A DNA stretch of 64,000 nt from Thalassobaculum fulvum (lineage in GTDB: Bacteria > Pseudomonadota > Alphaproteobacteria > Thalassobaculales > Thalassobaculaceae): positions 62,001 to 126,000 of the forward strand of contig NZ_BMZS01000015.1 of NCBI RefSeq assembly GCF_014652915.1, given 5' to 3'. Shown one piece after another: positions 1 to 8,864 of this stretch. A model generated the notes under the pieces. The model searched no databases and had not been told where the DNA came from. It saw nothing but the letters and a program-made list of their open reading frames with translations. Position 1 is the stretch's first letter; each line of letters begins with the position of its first letter. A program made the translations under genes and the position numbers.

Positions 1-635
1 GCTATCCCGAGATCTACGTGGTCTCGAACGTGCTGGGCGCCGACGGCAAGCCGATCGGCAGCCTCGGTTCCGGCGAGGCGGTGTGGCACACCGACATGTC
101 GTATCTGCCGGCACCGCCGCGGGCCTCGCTGCTATACGCGCTCGAGGTTCCGCCGGCCGGCGGCGACACCTGGCTGTGCAGCATGGCGGCGGCGCTCCAG
201 GCCCTGCCGGCCGACCTGCGCGAGGCGCTCGACGGCCGCATGATCAAGCACGACGGGACCTACAACTCCGGCGGCTACCTGCGGGCCGGCGTGCGGGTCG
301 ACGACAACCCGGCGACCTGCGAGGGCCAGCCGCATCCGGCGATCTGCCGGCACCCGGCCGGCGGGCCGGACGTGCTGTATCTCGGCCGGCGCCGCAACGC
401 TTACGTGGTGGGGCTGCCGCTGGCGGAGTCGGAAGCGTTGCTCGACCGGGCGTGGGAGTACGCCTGCCTGCCCGGGAATACCTACGTCCACCGCTGGCGG
501 GTCGGCGACGTGCTGATGTGGGACAACCGGGTCACCATGCACCGCCGGGACCCGTTCGACGCATCGGCCCGGCGGGTCATGCACCGCACCCAGATCAGGG
601 GCGACGCCCCGCCGCTGCCGGCCGCCGCGGCATGA
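1..635 (+). CDS. TauD/TfdA-family Fe(II)/2-oxoglutarate dioxygenase, 5' truncated by the window edge
   Basis: This is the C-terminal part of a non-haem iron, 2-oxoglutarate-dependent dioxygenase. The reading frame is open from base 3, so the true start lies upstream of the window; an internal GTG at 18 should not be taken as the start. The iron ligands of the family are visible: the WHTDMSY segment supplies the His-x-Asp pair, and the distal His lies in the VTMHRRD segment near the C-terminus, followed by the conserved Arg of RVMHRTQI that holds 2-oxoglutarate. Family members hydroxylate taurine, aryloxyalkanoates or other small substrates; the substrate here cannot be read from the sequence. 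It ends about 50 bases before the convergent TRAP binding-protein gene. Confidence 0.85.
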   Translation, partial: YPEIYVVSNVLGADGKPIGSLGSGEAVWHTDMSYLPAPPRASLLYALEVPPAGGDTWLCSMAAALQALPADLREALDGRMIKHDGTYNSGGYLRAGVRVDDNPATCEGQPHPAICRHPAGGPDVLYLGRRRNAYVVGLPLAESEALLDRAWEYACLPGNTYVHRWRVGDVLMWDNRVTMHRRDPFDASARRVMHRTQIRGDAPPLPAAAA

Positions 636-687
636 GGCCGACCGGGCGCCGGGACCGCGGATCCCGGCACCCGGTGCGGCCCGCCGG

Positions 688-1743
688 CTACTTCAGGTAG
701 CCCATTTCCTTCCACGGCGCATACTTGGTGCGGAACGCGGTGTAGGCGTCGTAGATCCGCTTGAATTCGGGGTTCGACGCCGCCTGTTCCTGCGCCACCT
801 CGTCCCAGGCCTGCTGGAACTTGGCGACCGTCTCGTCGGGCCACTTGTGGATCGTCACGCCCTTCGACTGATGGAACGCGATCGCCTCACCCTGGCTCGC
901 TTCGGCCTTGCCCATCGACCAGATGTTGGCCTCGCCGCAGGCCATCTCCACCGCCTTGCGCTGGCCGTCGGTGATGCCCTTCCACTTGTCGCCGTTGATG
1001 ATCACCTCGAGCAGCGACGCCTGCTGGTGCCAGCCCGGGAAGTAGTTGTGCTTGGCGATCTGGTAGAAGCCCAGGTTCCGGTCGAGCGAGGGGTACGAGA
1101 ACTCGGTGGCGTCGATCGAGCCGAGCTCGAGGGCCGGGTAGATGTCGCCGCCGGCCAGCAGCTGGGTGGAGACCCCGAACTTCTCCATGACCTTGGCGCC
1201 GAGGCCGTAGAACCGCATCTTCAGCCCGCGCAGTTCCTCGGTCGAGTTGATCTCCTTGCGGAACCAGCCCGAGGATTCCGCCACGACGATGCCGCAGACG
1301 TGCGGCACCACGTTGTACTTGCCGTACTCCTCGGCATACAGCTCGTAGCCGCCGCCGCCGACCATCCAGCCGAAGTACTCGTTCACGCTCGGCCCGAACG
1401 GCACCGAGGCGAAGAAGATCATGTGCGGCAGCTTACCGGCGTGGAACCCGGCCGACGAGTAGGAGGCGTCGACCGAACCGGTGGAGACCGCGTCGAACAC
1501 CTGGAGGGCGGGAACCAGCGCGCCCGGCTCGAAGAACTGGATCTTCAGGTCGCCGTCGGTCGCGGTCTCGATGTTCTTGAGCGTCCGCGTGATGTTGGCC
1601 CCGATGACGTCGAGGTTGGAACCGTAGGAACTGGCGAGCTTCCAGCGCTCGCGCTTGGCGTCGGCGCCGCTCGCGGCCGTCAGGACCAAGCCGCCGGCGA
1701 GCATCGCCAGTCCGGCCGCTCGCAGCAGGGGTTTCAGGCGCAT
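688..1743 (-). CDS. TRAP-type transporter periplasmic solute-binding protein (DctP/TakP family)
   Basis: A 351-residue periplasmic binding protein of the tripartite ATP-independent (TRAP) family. Residues 1-29 form a Sec signal peptide ending in an AxA-type site (GADA). The mature part has the DctP pattern, including the segments MRFYGLGAKVMEKFG and GDIYPALELGSIDATEFSYP, and a PGWHQ segment like that of the 2-oxoacid/mannitol-type subgroup. The frame stays open far upstream, but the ATG at 1743 has GGAGGA six bases ahead and begins the signal peptide, so I chose it. No DctQ or DctM membrane partner is present on this side of the window, so this is an orphan binding protein here. It is divergent to the doeB-like gene, and the substrate is unknown. 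Confidence 0.88.
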   Translation of the reverse strand: MRLKPLLRAAGLAMLAGGLVLTAASGADAKRERWKLASSYGSNLDVIGANITRTLKNIETATDGDLKIQFFEPGALVPALQVFDAVSTGSVDASYSSAGFHAGKLPHMIFFASVPFGPSVNEYFGWMVGGGGYELYAEEYGKYNVVPHVCGIVVAESSGWFRKEINSTEELRGLKMRFYGLGAKVMEKFGVSTQLLAGGDIYPALELGSIDATEFSYPSLDRNLGFYQIAKHNYFPGWHQQASLLEVIINGDKWKGITDGQRKAVEMACGEANIWSMGKAEASQGEAIAFHQSKGVTIHKWPDETVAKFQQAWDEVAQEQAASNPEFKRIYDAYTAFRTKYAPWKEMGYLK

Positions 1744-1950
1744 TCCGTTTCCTCCCATATGGTGGGGCCGTGCATAGCGGTCCGTGCCCCGGTCTGGACC
1801 GGTGACGGGCGGCATCCGGCTTCTGTGTCCGCGCCCCGTCGCCGCTGATATGGTAGATGTCATAAGACTGTGAGGGCAACGGTCGTGCGCACGGTTCGAT
1901 AGCCGGCGCGCACGATTGACCGGGCCGTCCGGGTTCGCCAGCATCCGGGG

Positions 1951-2952
1951 ATGAGCATCGACCGTCCTTCGAAGATCCAGGCAACCATCGACCTCGACGC
2001 CGACGGCAAGCGGTTCGGGGCGCTGGTGGTCCCGCATTCCCGCAACGACAGCGCCTGGGGCTCGATCCGCATCCCGATCGCGGTGATCCGCAACGGCGAC
2101 GGCCCGTGCGCGCTGCTGGTGGCGGGCAACCATGGCGACGAGTACGAGGGCCAGATCGCCTTGCGGGACCTGGCCCGGACTCTCGACCCGGTCGAGGTCA
2201 GCGGGACGGTGATCGTGCTCCCCGGGCTCAACTATCCGGCGGTGCGGTCGGCCACCCGCTGTTCGCCGATCGACGGCGGCAACATGAACCGGTCGTTCCC
2301 CGGCCGGCCGGACGGCACGATCACACAGATGATCGCGCACTACGTGGCGACCGTCCTGGTGCCGCGCGCCGACCTGGTGCTCGACTTGCATTCCGGCGGC
2401 AAGACCCTGGACTTCGTGCCGTTCGCGGCCACCCACCGTCTGCCCGACAAGGCGCTGGAAGCGCGGGCGATCGCGGCGGTCGAGGCGTTCGGCGCGCCGG
2501 TCGGCGTGGTGATGCTTGAACTGGACGCCGAAGGCATGCTCGACACCTGGGTCGAGGGGTTGGGCAAGCTGTTCGTGACCACCGAGCTGGCCGGCGGCGG
2601 CAGCTCGACGGTGCGCTCCAACCGGGTGGCCGCGACCGGCGTGCGCAACGTGCTGAAGCACATGGGCATCTTGCGGGGCGAGCCGGAGATCGCCGAACCC
2701 AGCCGGATGGTCGACATGCCGGACGAGCGTTGCTTCGTCGCCGCCGAGCGCAACGGCATCCACGAGCCGCTGGCCGAACTGGGCGACGAGGTCGCCGAGG
2801 GCCAGCCGGTCGCCCGCATCCATTCCATGGACGAGCCGTCGCACGAGCCGGCGGTCTACGTGGCGCGCCGCAGCGGCGTGCTGATCGGCCGCCACTTCCC
2901 GGGGCTCGTGCAGGCCGGCGATTTCCTGGCGAGCGTGGCGGTGGACCTGTAG
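1951..2952 (+). CDS. doeB: N2-acetyl-L-2,4-diaminobutanoate deacetylase-like protein (DoeB family)
   Basis: A 333-residue zinc-dependent hydrolase of the succinylglutamate desuccinylase/aspartoacylase family. The zinc-binding His and Glu are in GNHGDEYEG (about residues 58-66), the third ligand is in LDLHSGG (about 143-149), and the catalytic Glu is in TTELAGGG (about 210-217). The segments SPIDGGNMNRSFPGRPDG and GRHFPGLVQAGDFLA closely resemble DoeB, which removes acetate from N-acetyl-diaminobutyrate in ectoine degradation. No doeA, doeC, doeD or ectoine transporter gene is adjacent, so the ectoine role is inferred from family resemblance only. The start follows a weak GGGG ribosome site. 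It is divergent from the TRAP binding-protein gene, which could serve the same or a related substrate. Confidence 0.75.
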   Translation: MSIDRPSKIQATIDLDADGKRFGALVVPHSRNDSAWGSIRIPIAVIRNGDGPCALLVAGNHGDEYEGQIALRDLARTLDPVEVSGTVIVLPGLNYPAVRSATRCSPIDGGNMNRSFPGRPDGTITQMIAHYVATVLVPRADLVLDLHSGGKTLDFVPFAATHRLPDKALEARAIAAVEAFGAPVGVVMLELDAEGMLDTWVEGLGKLFVTTELAGGGSSTVRSNRVAATGVRNVLKHMGILRGEPEIAEPSRMVDMPDERCFVAAERNGIHEPLAELGDEVAEGQPVARIHSMDEPSHEPAVYVARRSGVLIGRHFPGLVQAGDFLASVAVDL

Positions 2953-3010
2953 GCGGCCGATCCGCACGCCCGGCCCGTGCGGCCTTCCGCCGTTCGCCAG
3001 ATCCGGTAGC

Positions 3011-3865
3011 ATGCCGTCAGTGACCAGCCGGCAAGGAAAGGCCGCCGCGCTCATGGGGGTATCGACAGACAGCACCTCGGTATCGGCGGTCGGCCCCGGA
3101 TTCGATCCGCTCGCAGCGACGCATGTCAGGTGGTCGGCCGGCAGCAGCGATGTTCCGCTGACCATCCAGCTGTCTCATAGCATCACGAAGGATCCGAGCG
3201 GCTGGGACCTCTGCACCGGCCCGGCCAGCGTCGGCAGGATCCAGGCGGCGGTCCTGCATCGCGACGCGTCCCGGTGCTGCTTCTGCGGGTTTCGATCCCA
3301 GAAGTACCAGGAACTGCTCGTACAGGGCGGTCGCTACTGGGACCTCGACAGTGTCGTGACCGCCTGCATCTTCTGCGCGCAGGTGGTGACCTTCGAGCGC
3401 GTGCACCGAATGCGCTCGGCGGTGCTGATCAGCGCCCCGGGGATCACGCAGCCCGATCTGAATGCCTTGCTGAAGGCGGTTTACGTCGCGCGGATATCGC
3501 AGGGCGCGATGGCCGACCGGGCCCGGCTCGTTCTCGACAAGCTCATCGAGCCGGGTCGGCGCGGTGCCCGGGCGCGCTTCGGCTCCGACGACCCCAAGGT
3601 TCTGTACGAGGCGCTGGCCCGGACGTCGAGCCCGGTCGAGCGGCTGGAGCTGCTGGAAACCTGCCGCGACCTTCGTCTGTTCCCGCTGGACCGGCGGATC
3701 CTTTCGGAAGCGGGGCTGGAGTTCAATCAGTTCCCGCAGATCCTGGCATACTGGAGATCGAAGAGCGGGCCGTTCGGCGGTTCGAGCCCGCCGCATTGGG
3801 ACCCGGCGGCCTTCGATTCGATTATCGAGAACGGGCCGAACTCGCCGTTGCGCTGGCGAAACTGA
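3011..3865 (+). CDS. DotN/IcmJ-like zinc-binding protein (HNH-like fold), orphan
   Basis: A 284-residue protein whose middle matches DotN/IcmJ of Dot/Icm type IVB secretion as I remember it. A RDASRCCFCGF segment with C89 and C92 is followed by YQE, then VTACIFCAQ with C119 and C122, then a segment equivalent to IcmJ's LPELTQAELNSL (here APGITQPDLNALL). The four cysteines would bind one zinc. In Legionella, DotN is part of the coupling complex that presents effectors. No other dot/icm gene is in the window, and the protein sits convergently beside the MoxR/vWA/ankyrin operon. An alternative start at 3053 has AAGGAAAGG upstream and would remove 14 residues. The function here is unknown; it could be a recruited zinc adaptor or nuclease-like component. 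Confidence 0.7.
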   Translation: MPSVTSRQGKAAALMGVSTDSTSVSAVGPGFDPLAATHVRWSAGSSDVPLTIQLSHSITKDPSGWDLCTGPASVGRIQAAVLHRDASRCCFCGFRSQKYQELLVQGGRYWDLDSVVTACIFCAQVVTFERVHRMRSAVLISAPGITQPDLNALLKAVYVARISQGAMADRARLVLDKLIEPGRRGARARFGSDDPKVLYEALARTSSPVERLELLETCRDLRLFPLDRRILSEAGLEFNQFPQILAYWRSKSGPFGGSSPPHWDPAAFDSIIENGPNSPLRWRN

Positions 3866-3891
3866 AGACCCGCGGGAGGCGACGGGCCGGG

Positions 3892-6800
3892 TCAGCTGAC
3901 CGGCACGTCGACCACGCGGGCGTTGAGGTCGGCCGCGATCGGCTCGTCGTCGATCATGTCGATCATGCCGGTCGGCTGGATTCCGAAGTTGCCGATGAAC
4001 AGCGCGTTCGAATAGGCGATGACGGCGTCGGCCAGGAAATGGCCCCGCCCGTTCCGCCCTTCGAGGCTGGCGGGTCGGATGGTGTTTCGAACGACCTCGA
4101 CGGCGCGCGGACTCAGGGCCGGGTTCAGGCAGGGGTCGGCGGTGGATTCGAGGATGTAGAACGGCCCTTCCTCGCCCCTCACGAAGAAGCAGAAGAACCG
4201 GAGATACGCCAGCGCGTTCGCCTCGGTGATGGACAGGCCGGCCTTGGCGTTGACCTCGTGGATCGGGGGGGACGTGCCGTTCAGCCGGTACAGCGACGGT
4301 CCGTGCGAGAGGTAGAAGATCGCCAGGTGGCGGTGCTCCCAGAGACGGTCCCGCACCCGGATGAGACGAACGTCCCGATAGAACGGAAGCGTCGTGGAGG
4401 CGACCTGGGTGTGCTCGTCCGGCACCTGATGCTTGCCGTCGACCGGCCGGATCTGCGCCAGGAATCGGGAGTGTTCGGCACCGGAGACCGCGGTCCAGGG
4501 GGCCGGCAGGCCCGCCGACTCCGGCGCAGCGTCGAGACCGGCCACGAGGACGCCGTTGGCGAGCGCCTGCGGGTCGGCGGCGGTCGGGCCCGGTTCGGAC
4601 GGGACCCCGGACGCCGGCCCGCGCTGAGGGACCTCGCCCTCGGTGGCTCCGTCACCGGCCGGGAGAACCTCGGTCTCGCGGCCGGCGAGCGCGGCGGGCG
4701 GCGGCGGCACCGGGAGCGTCGAGGGGGCCCGCTCGCTGGACAGCAGCGTCGCGAGCAGGGCGGTGGTCTGGGCGTCGCCGATACCGGCCTCGGCCTCGAA
4801 CCCGGCGCGGCGCTCGAAGACGTCGAGCGCGCTGGCGCCGGTGCGCGGGTCGACGATGGCGAGCGAGGCGCCGCGGCGTATCAGTTCGACGGCGGTGGTG
4901 AACTGGCCGTTGCCGATCGCCAGCAGCAGCGGCGTGGCCGACAGGGCCGTGTGACGGTCGATGTCGGCCCGGTTCTCGACGAGGCGCACGCAGGCTTCCC
5001 GGGCTCCGACCTCGGCCGCCGCCTGCAGGGGGGTCCGCGGAGGAACCTCGGAACTGAGATCGACCGCCGCCCCGGCCTTCGTGAGCAGGTCGATCAGGTC
5101 CGCGTCGCCGTGGCGGGCGGCGAAGTGCAGTGCCGACCAGCCGGCCGTGGTCACCGTGTTCGGGTCGGTGTGTCGAAGCAGGGCCTGGACCCGGTCGCTC
5201 GCCCCGACCCGGGCGGCCGACATCAGTGGCGTCAACCCGTCCGCGTCGGGAGCCTTCGGAGAGAGCCCGCGCTCGACCAGCAGATCCACGAGGTCGGCCG
5301 GCGCGACGTGCAGCAAGGTCTGCCGGGACGGTCCCGGGACATGGACGTCGGCGCCGTACTCGATCAGCAGCCGGACGAATGCCTGGTTGTCCCGCCGGAT
5401 CGCCTCCCAGATCGGCACTCGCTCGGGGTGCTCGAGAGGAGCCTCGACCGGAGCGCCGGCCTCCAGGAGCAGCCGCAGGATCCGTTCGCAATCGTCGGCG
5501 ACCTTGGGGTCGAACCGCGCCACCGCCTTCATGATGAGCGTGTCGCCCGCCTGATCGACGTCGTCGAGGCGCGGTCTACGTGCCAGAAGAGCCCGGATCG
5601 CCGGAACGTTGTGGGTCTTGACGGCCCAGTCCATCACCGTATCGCCGTCGCGGCGGAGCCTGGTGCTCACCAGCGGGTCGGCGTACAGCAAGGCGAGGAT
5701 TTCGGGCTTGTCGAGCTCGATGGCCTTCCAGATCGGCGGGAGGTGATCGGTCCGCGCGTTGCGCTCGATCGCGTCGTCCTCGAGCAAGGCGCGAACGACG
5801 GCCGGATCGCCCGACTGCACGGCGATCAGCAGGGCCGACCGCCGATCGCGTCCGACCTGCCGTCGGTCCAGCCAGCGCGAGGTCAGGAGCGCGCGCAGGC
5901 CGTCCGCCCGCTCCGGGTAACAGGCGACGAGCAGAGCCGTGTAGCCGTCCGGCGACTTCGCGACGTTCGGGTCGGCGCCGTGCCGGAGCAGGCCGGAGAC
6001 GACGTCCGCGAGGTTGAGAGAGGCGGCGATCATCAGCGGAGTCCAGCCGTCCGAGGTCGCGCGGTCCGGATCGGCCCCCAGGTCGATCAGCGCGTCGACG
6101 CCGTGCGCTCGGTTCCGGAACGCCGCGATCGCGACGGTCGGCCAGTCGGCGTGTTCGTCTCCGTTCGGGTCGGCACCGGCGGCGACCACCGCGCCGATGA
6201 TGTCCGGGTGTCCGCCATAGGCCGCGCACTGCATGAGCGAGAAGCCGGGAAGGCTCCGAGGCTCGATCCGACAGCCGCGCTCGGTCAGGGTGGTGAACAG
6301 GGGCAGGTCGCCGACCGCCGCCGCGATCTCCAGAACGCCGTGACCGCGCTCGTTGGTCGGCGAAAGCTCCACTTCGCGATCCAGGAGCACTCCGGTCATC
6401 CCGGTCCGAATCCCGGACACGGCCGCCATGAGGGCCGTGGTGCCGTTCGATCGGCGGGCGTTCGGGTCGGCCCCGTGTTCCAGCAGGAGAGCGAACGCCG
6501 GTTCCTGGTTCTCGTCGATGGCGGCGATCAGCGGCGGGACGCCGGTGGCATCGGCCAGGTCGATGTCGGCGCCGGCCTCGATGAGATCGCCGATCTGCTG
6601 CAGCAGCCCCAGCTCGGCGGCGATCCGCAGCGGGCTCTTGCCGTCGGCTCCGGGGGCGTCCAGATCGAAGGTCCGGGTCTCGAGACAGATCAGCAGCCGG
6701 TCGGCGTCCCCGCTCCTGACGGCGACGTGCAGGTCGCTGTCCTCGGCATCGTCCGGGATGGTGGAGGGTTCCGCGCGCCCGGCTGCCATCGACGGCGGCG

Positions 6801-7605
6801 GCGCATGCTCGCTCACCGTGGAAGCGCGCGCGTCCCTGCGGTCGGCGCGGTCGGCGTCCGCCCCGGACTCGTACCCGCCCAGGAGGGAGGAGAAGGTCCG
6901 GCCGCCGTCGCCACGGAGTGACGCCGGGAGCGAGGCGAACGGCTCGATCAGTCGTCGCGCCTGCGCGATCTCCCCGCGGCGGGCGTACTCGAGTGCCTGC
7001 AGCCCGGCCAGACGGCTGGACCGGCTCTTCATCGGCAACGACAGCAGTGCTGCCGGTGTACCGACGTCGATGCGCACCGAGCTTGCCGGCCCGTCCGCGT
7101 CCAGGCCGTCCAGCAGGCCGTCGACGATGGCGGCCGCCTTGTCGGGTTCGTCGAACCCGAGCGCCACCCAATCGAGTTCGTCCAGGTATCCTTCGAACCG
7201 TGGGTCGCTGACCAGCCGGACCTGGTCGCGATCGCGGGCCCAGCGCGCGTAGTAGCGGAGGAACCGGGCCACCTGGCTGGTCAGGAAGCCGGCGTTGCCG
7301 TTGCGTCCTCCGTACGCGTCGAGCGCCGTCAGAAGGATGCGGCGGACCTCCTTGTCGATCGCGAAGTAGTCGTTTCCCTGCGGATCCGCCAGCGGGCCGT
7401 ACAGCACGTCGGCGTCCAGGTCGGCGCGGGCCGCATAGACGGGGGGCAGGAAGTTCCGCCGGATCAGCGCCAGCGGTTCCGGTCGAAGCCTCTCGAGCAC
7501 CGCGGCGTGGGCGCACAGCAGCAGCGACGGGCCGCCGCAGGCCTTGAAGAAGGCGTTGACGCGCTGTTGCGCCTCCATGCCGCGGGCGGGGCCTGCTTCG
7601 CTCAT
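3892..7605 (-). CDS. Large ankyrin-repeat protein of the vWA-MoxR-type conflict operon
   Basis: A 1237-residue protein, the last gene of a four-gene operon. Residues 1 to about 190 form a helical N-terminal domain (segments LIRRNFLPPVY, EVRRILLTAL, WVALGFDEPDKAA) like the one I associate with proteins linked to vWA and MoxR genes. About 20 ankyrin-type repeats (TPLMIAA, SALHFAA, TPLQAAA and similar) follow over roughly residues 250-960. A Pro/Ala-rich linker then leads to a C-terminal domain with the segments YLSHGPSLYRLNGTSPP and YLRFFCFFVRGEEGPFY, which I do not recognise. No transmembrane segment or signal is seen. The ATG overlaps the vWA stop as TGATG; a GTG one codon earlier is an alternative. 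Inferred role: a target-recognition or scaffold partner of the ATPase/vWA pair. Confidence 0.82.
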   Translation of the reverse strand: MSEAGPARGMEAQQRVNAFFKACGGPSLLLCAHAAVLERLRPEPLALIRRNFLPPVYAARADLDADVLYGPLADPQGNDYFAIDKEVRRILLTALDAYGGRNGNAGFLTSQVARFLRYYARWARDRDQVRLVSDPRFEGYLDELDWVALGFDEPDKAAAIVDGLLDGLDADGPASSVRIDVGTPAALLSLPMKSRSSRLAGLQALEYARRGEIAQARRLIEPFASLPASLRGDGGRTFSSLLGGYESGADADRADRRDARASTVSEHAPPPSMAAGRAEPSTIPDDAEDSDLHVAVRSGDADRLLICLETRTFDLDAPGADGKSPLRIAAELGLLQQIGDLIEAGADIDLADATGVPPLIAAIDENQEPAFALLLEHGADPNARRSNGTTALMAAVSGIRTGMTGVLLDREVELSPTNERGHGVLEIAAAVGDLPLFTTLTERGCRIEPRSLPGFSLMQCAAYGGHPDIIGAVVAAGADPNGDEHADWPTVAIAAFRNRAHGVDALIDLGADPDRATSDGWTPLMIAASLNLADVVSGLLRHGADPNVAKSPDGYTALLVACYPERADGLRALLTSRWLDRRQVGRDRRSALLIAVQSGDPAVVRALLEDDAIERNARTDHLPPIWKAIELDKPEILALLYADPLVSTRLRRDGDTVMDWAVKTHNVPAIRALLARRPRLDDVDQAGDTLIMKAVARFDPKVADDCERILRLLLEAGAPVEAPLEHPERVPIWEAIRRDNQAFVRLLIEYGADVHVPGPSRQTLLHVAPADLVDLLVERGLSPKAPDADGLTPLMSAARVGASDRVQALLRHTDPNTVTTAGWSALHFAARHGDADLIDLLTKAGAAVDLSSEVPPRTPLQAAAEVGAREACVRLVENRADIDRHTALSATPLLLAIGNGQFTTAVELIRRGASLAIVDPRTGASALDVFERRAGFEAEAGIGDAQTTALLATLLSSERAPSTLPVPPPPAALAGRETEVLPAGDGATEGEVPQRGPASGVPSEPGPTAADPQALANGVLVAGLDAAPESAGLPAPWTAVSGAEHSRFLAQIRPVDGKHQVPDEHTQVASTTLPFYRDVRLIRVRDRLWEHRHLAIFYLSHGPSLYRLNGTSPPIHEVNAKAGLSITEANALAYLRFFCFFVRGEEGPFYILESTADPCLNPALSPRAVEVVRNTIRPASLEGRNGRGHFLADAVIAYSNALFIGNFGIQPTGMIDMIDDEPIAADLNARVVDVPVS

Positions 7606-8864
7606 CACCGGTTGCCCCGCAGGATGTCGACGGCGGTCAGCAGCGCGTCCGGGTTCAACGGCAGGCCGTGGAAACCGGCAGCGGCGTCATGGATGTTCCG
7701 GAACGCCGGCGACCATCGCTCGGCGGGCATCGGATTGACCCAGACGACCGGCCGGATGTCGGATCTCTGGGTGGCGGCGTGGAACGCGGCCATACGTCTG
7801 TCGAGGTCGAGCCGCGGTCTGCCGATCGAGCCGGCCTCGCCGATCACCAGCAGGGGGGCGCCCTTCATGTCGAAGAGGAACTTGTCGATCTCGACACCCT
7901 TGCGGATGCCTTCGTCCTCGAAGAGCTTCCGGCCCGGCGCGCCGACGAAGTGCCCGATCTTGATCTGCTGGAGCCGGCTCGTCCCCTGTTCCAGCGACTG
8001 TCGGACCAGGTTCCGGAACGCCCGCCACGGCTCCATATGGGGGCCGACGTCGAACAGGATGGTCAGGCGGGCGGTGTTGGTGTGACGGGTGGCGTAGACC
8101 GGCGAACTCAGGTACCCGGTCCGGGCTATCGCGCCGACGGTGCCCTGGAGGTCGATGCGCGAGCGGTCTTCGGTCCGCTTCGGCCGGAACAAGCGGCGCC
8201 ACATCGCGGTCAGCCACAGCGGATCCATCAGCTGCTGCGGCTGCATCGAGAACCGGTTGGTTCCCGGGATCTCCAGGTGGTGGACCGTCGGCAGGCGGTT
8301 CCCGCCGGACTCGATCAGCTCGACGCCGAGCAGGATGTCGTCCTGCGAGACGCGGTTCTCCCACTCCAACTCGTCGTCGGCCTGGCCGGGCGGCAGATAG
8401 GCCTGTTTCGCGATCCTGGATACCGCCCCTCCCGGGGGCTTCTGGTCGGTCGGCGGATCGAGGGGCCTGGTCTCGAACGTGGCCGGGTCGGGAGAGCCGA
8501 CCGGATCGAGGGCGTCGCGCAAGCGAGCGGCCGTAGCGGCGGGGGGCGCCGGGACATCCGAGCGCACGATCGACTCAATCAGGCGCTCCTCGTCCGCATC
8601 GCGCGCCCACAGCGTCTGGCAGAACCAGGTCAGCTGAGCGCGCGCCCGGTGACGCGGGCTCACCGGCGGGAGGCTCGCCGGTCGGTCGTCGTCCCCGTTC
8701 GCTCCGTGCATGGACAGGAACGGCTCCGGAAAGGCTTCGAGTGCCCGCAGGGCCTCGAGATAGTCCGTCACCGAGAGCGGCATGCCCTCGGCCCGCAGGC
8801 GGCTGAAGACGCCGAAGAGCAGCAGTTGTGTCGGGGTCGGGCGAGCCAAGGTCTCGTGCCTCAC
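7605..8864 (-). CDS. vWA-like protein with degenerate metal site, partner of MoxR ATPase
   Basis: A 419-residue protein. The N-terminal part (about 1-100: LLLFGVFSRLRAEGMPLS, RAQLTWFCQTLWARDADEE) resembles the helical region found before CoxE/SAV2336-type vWA domains. The C-terminal half is a vWA fold beginning RLTILFDVGPHM at about residue 267. The canonical MIDAS motif DxSxS reads D272-V-G274-P-H276, so both serines are lost and classical Mg binding is doubtful. The frame remains open into the MoxR gene. The GTG at 8864 is chosen because it overlaps the MoxR stop (GTGA), matching the overlap style of this operon. MoxR ATPases usually act with a vWA partner, and this gene is the obvious partner. 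Confidence 0.8.
   Translation of the reverse strand: MRHETLARPTPTQLLLFGVFSRLRAEGMPLSVTDYLEALRALEAFPEPFLSMHGANGDDDRPASLPPVSPRHRARAQLTWFCQTLWARDADEERLIESIVRSDVPAPPAATAARLRDALDPVGSPDPATFETRPLDPPTDQKPPGGAVSRIAKQAYLPPGQADDELEWENRVSQDDILLGVELIESGGNRLPTVHHLEIPGTNRFSMQPQQLMDPLWLTAMWRRLFRPKRTEDRSRIDLQGTVGAIARTGYLSSPVYATRHTNTARLTILFDVGPHMEPWRAFRNLVRQSLEQGTSRLQQIKIGHFVGAPGRKLFEDEGIRKGVEIDKFLFDMKGAPLLVIGEAGSIGRPRLDLDRRMAAFHAATQRSDIRPVVWVNPMPAERWSPAFRNIHDAAAGFHGLPLNPDALLTAVDILRGNR

Noticed and set aside
688-3165. The TRAP binding-protein frame extended upstream to 3165
   Set aside because: The extension lacks pattern and covers the whole doeB-like gene on the other strand; ATG 1743 has a signal peptide and ribosome site.
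3274-6921. A 1215-residue plus-strand open frame antisense to the ankyrin gene
   Set aside because: It is rich in Arg/Gly/Asp runs with no domain and mirrors the GC-rich third-position bias of the real gene on the other strand.
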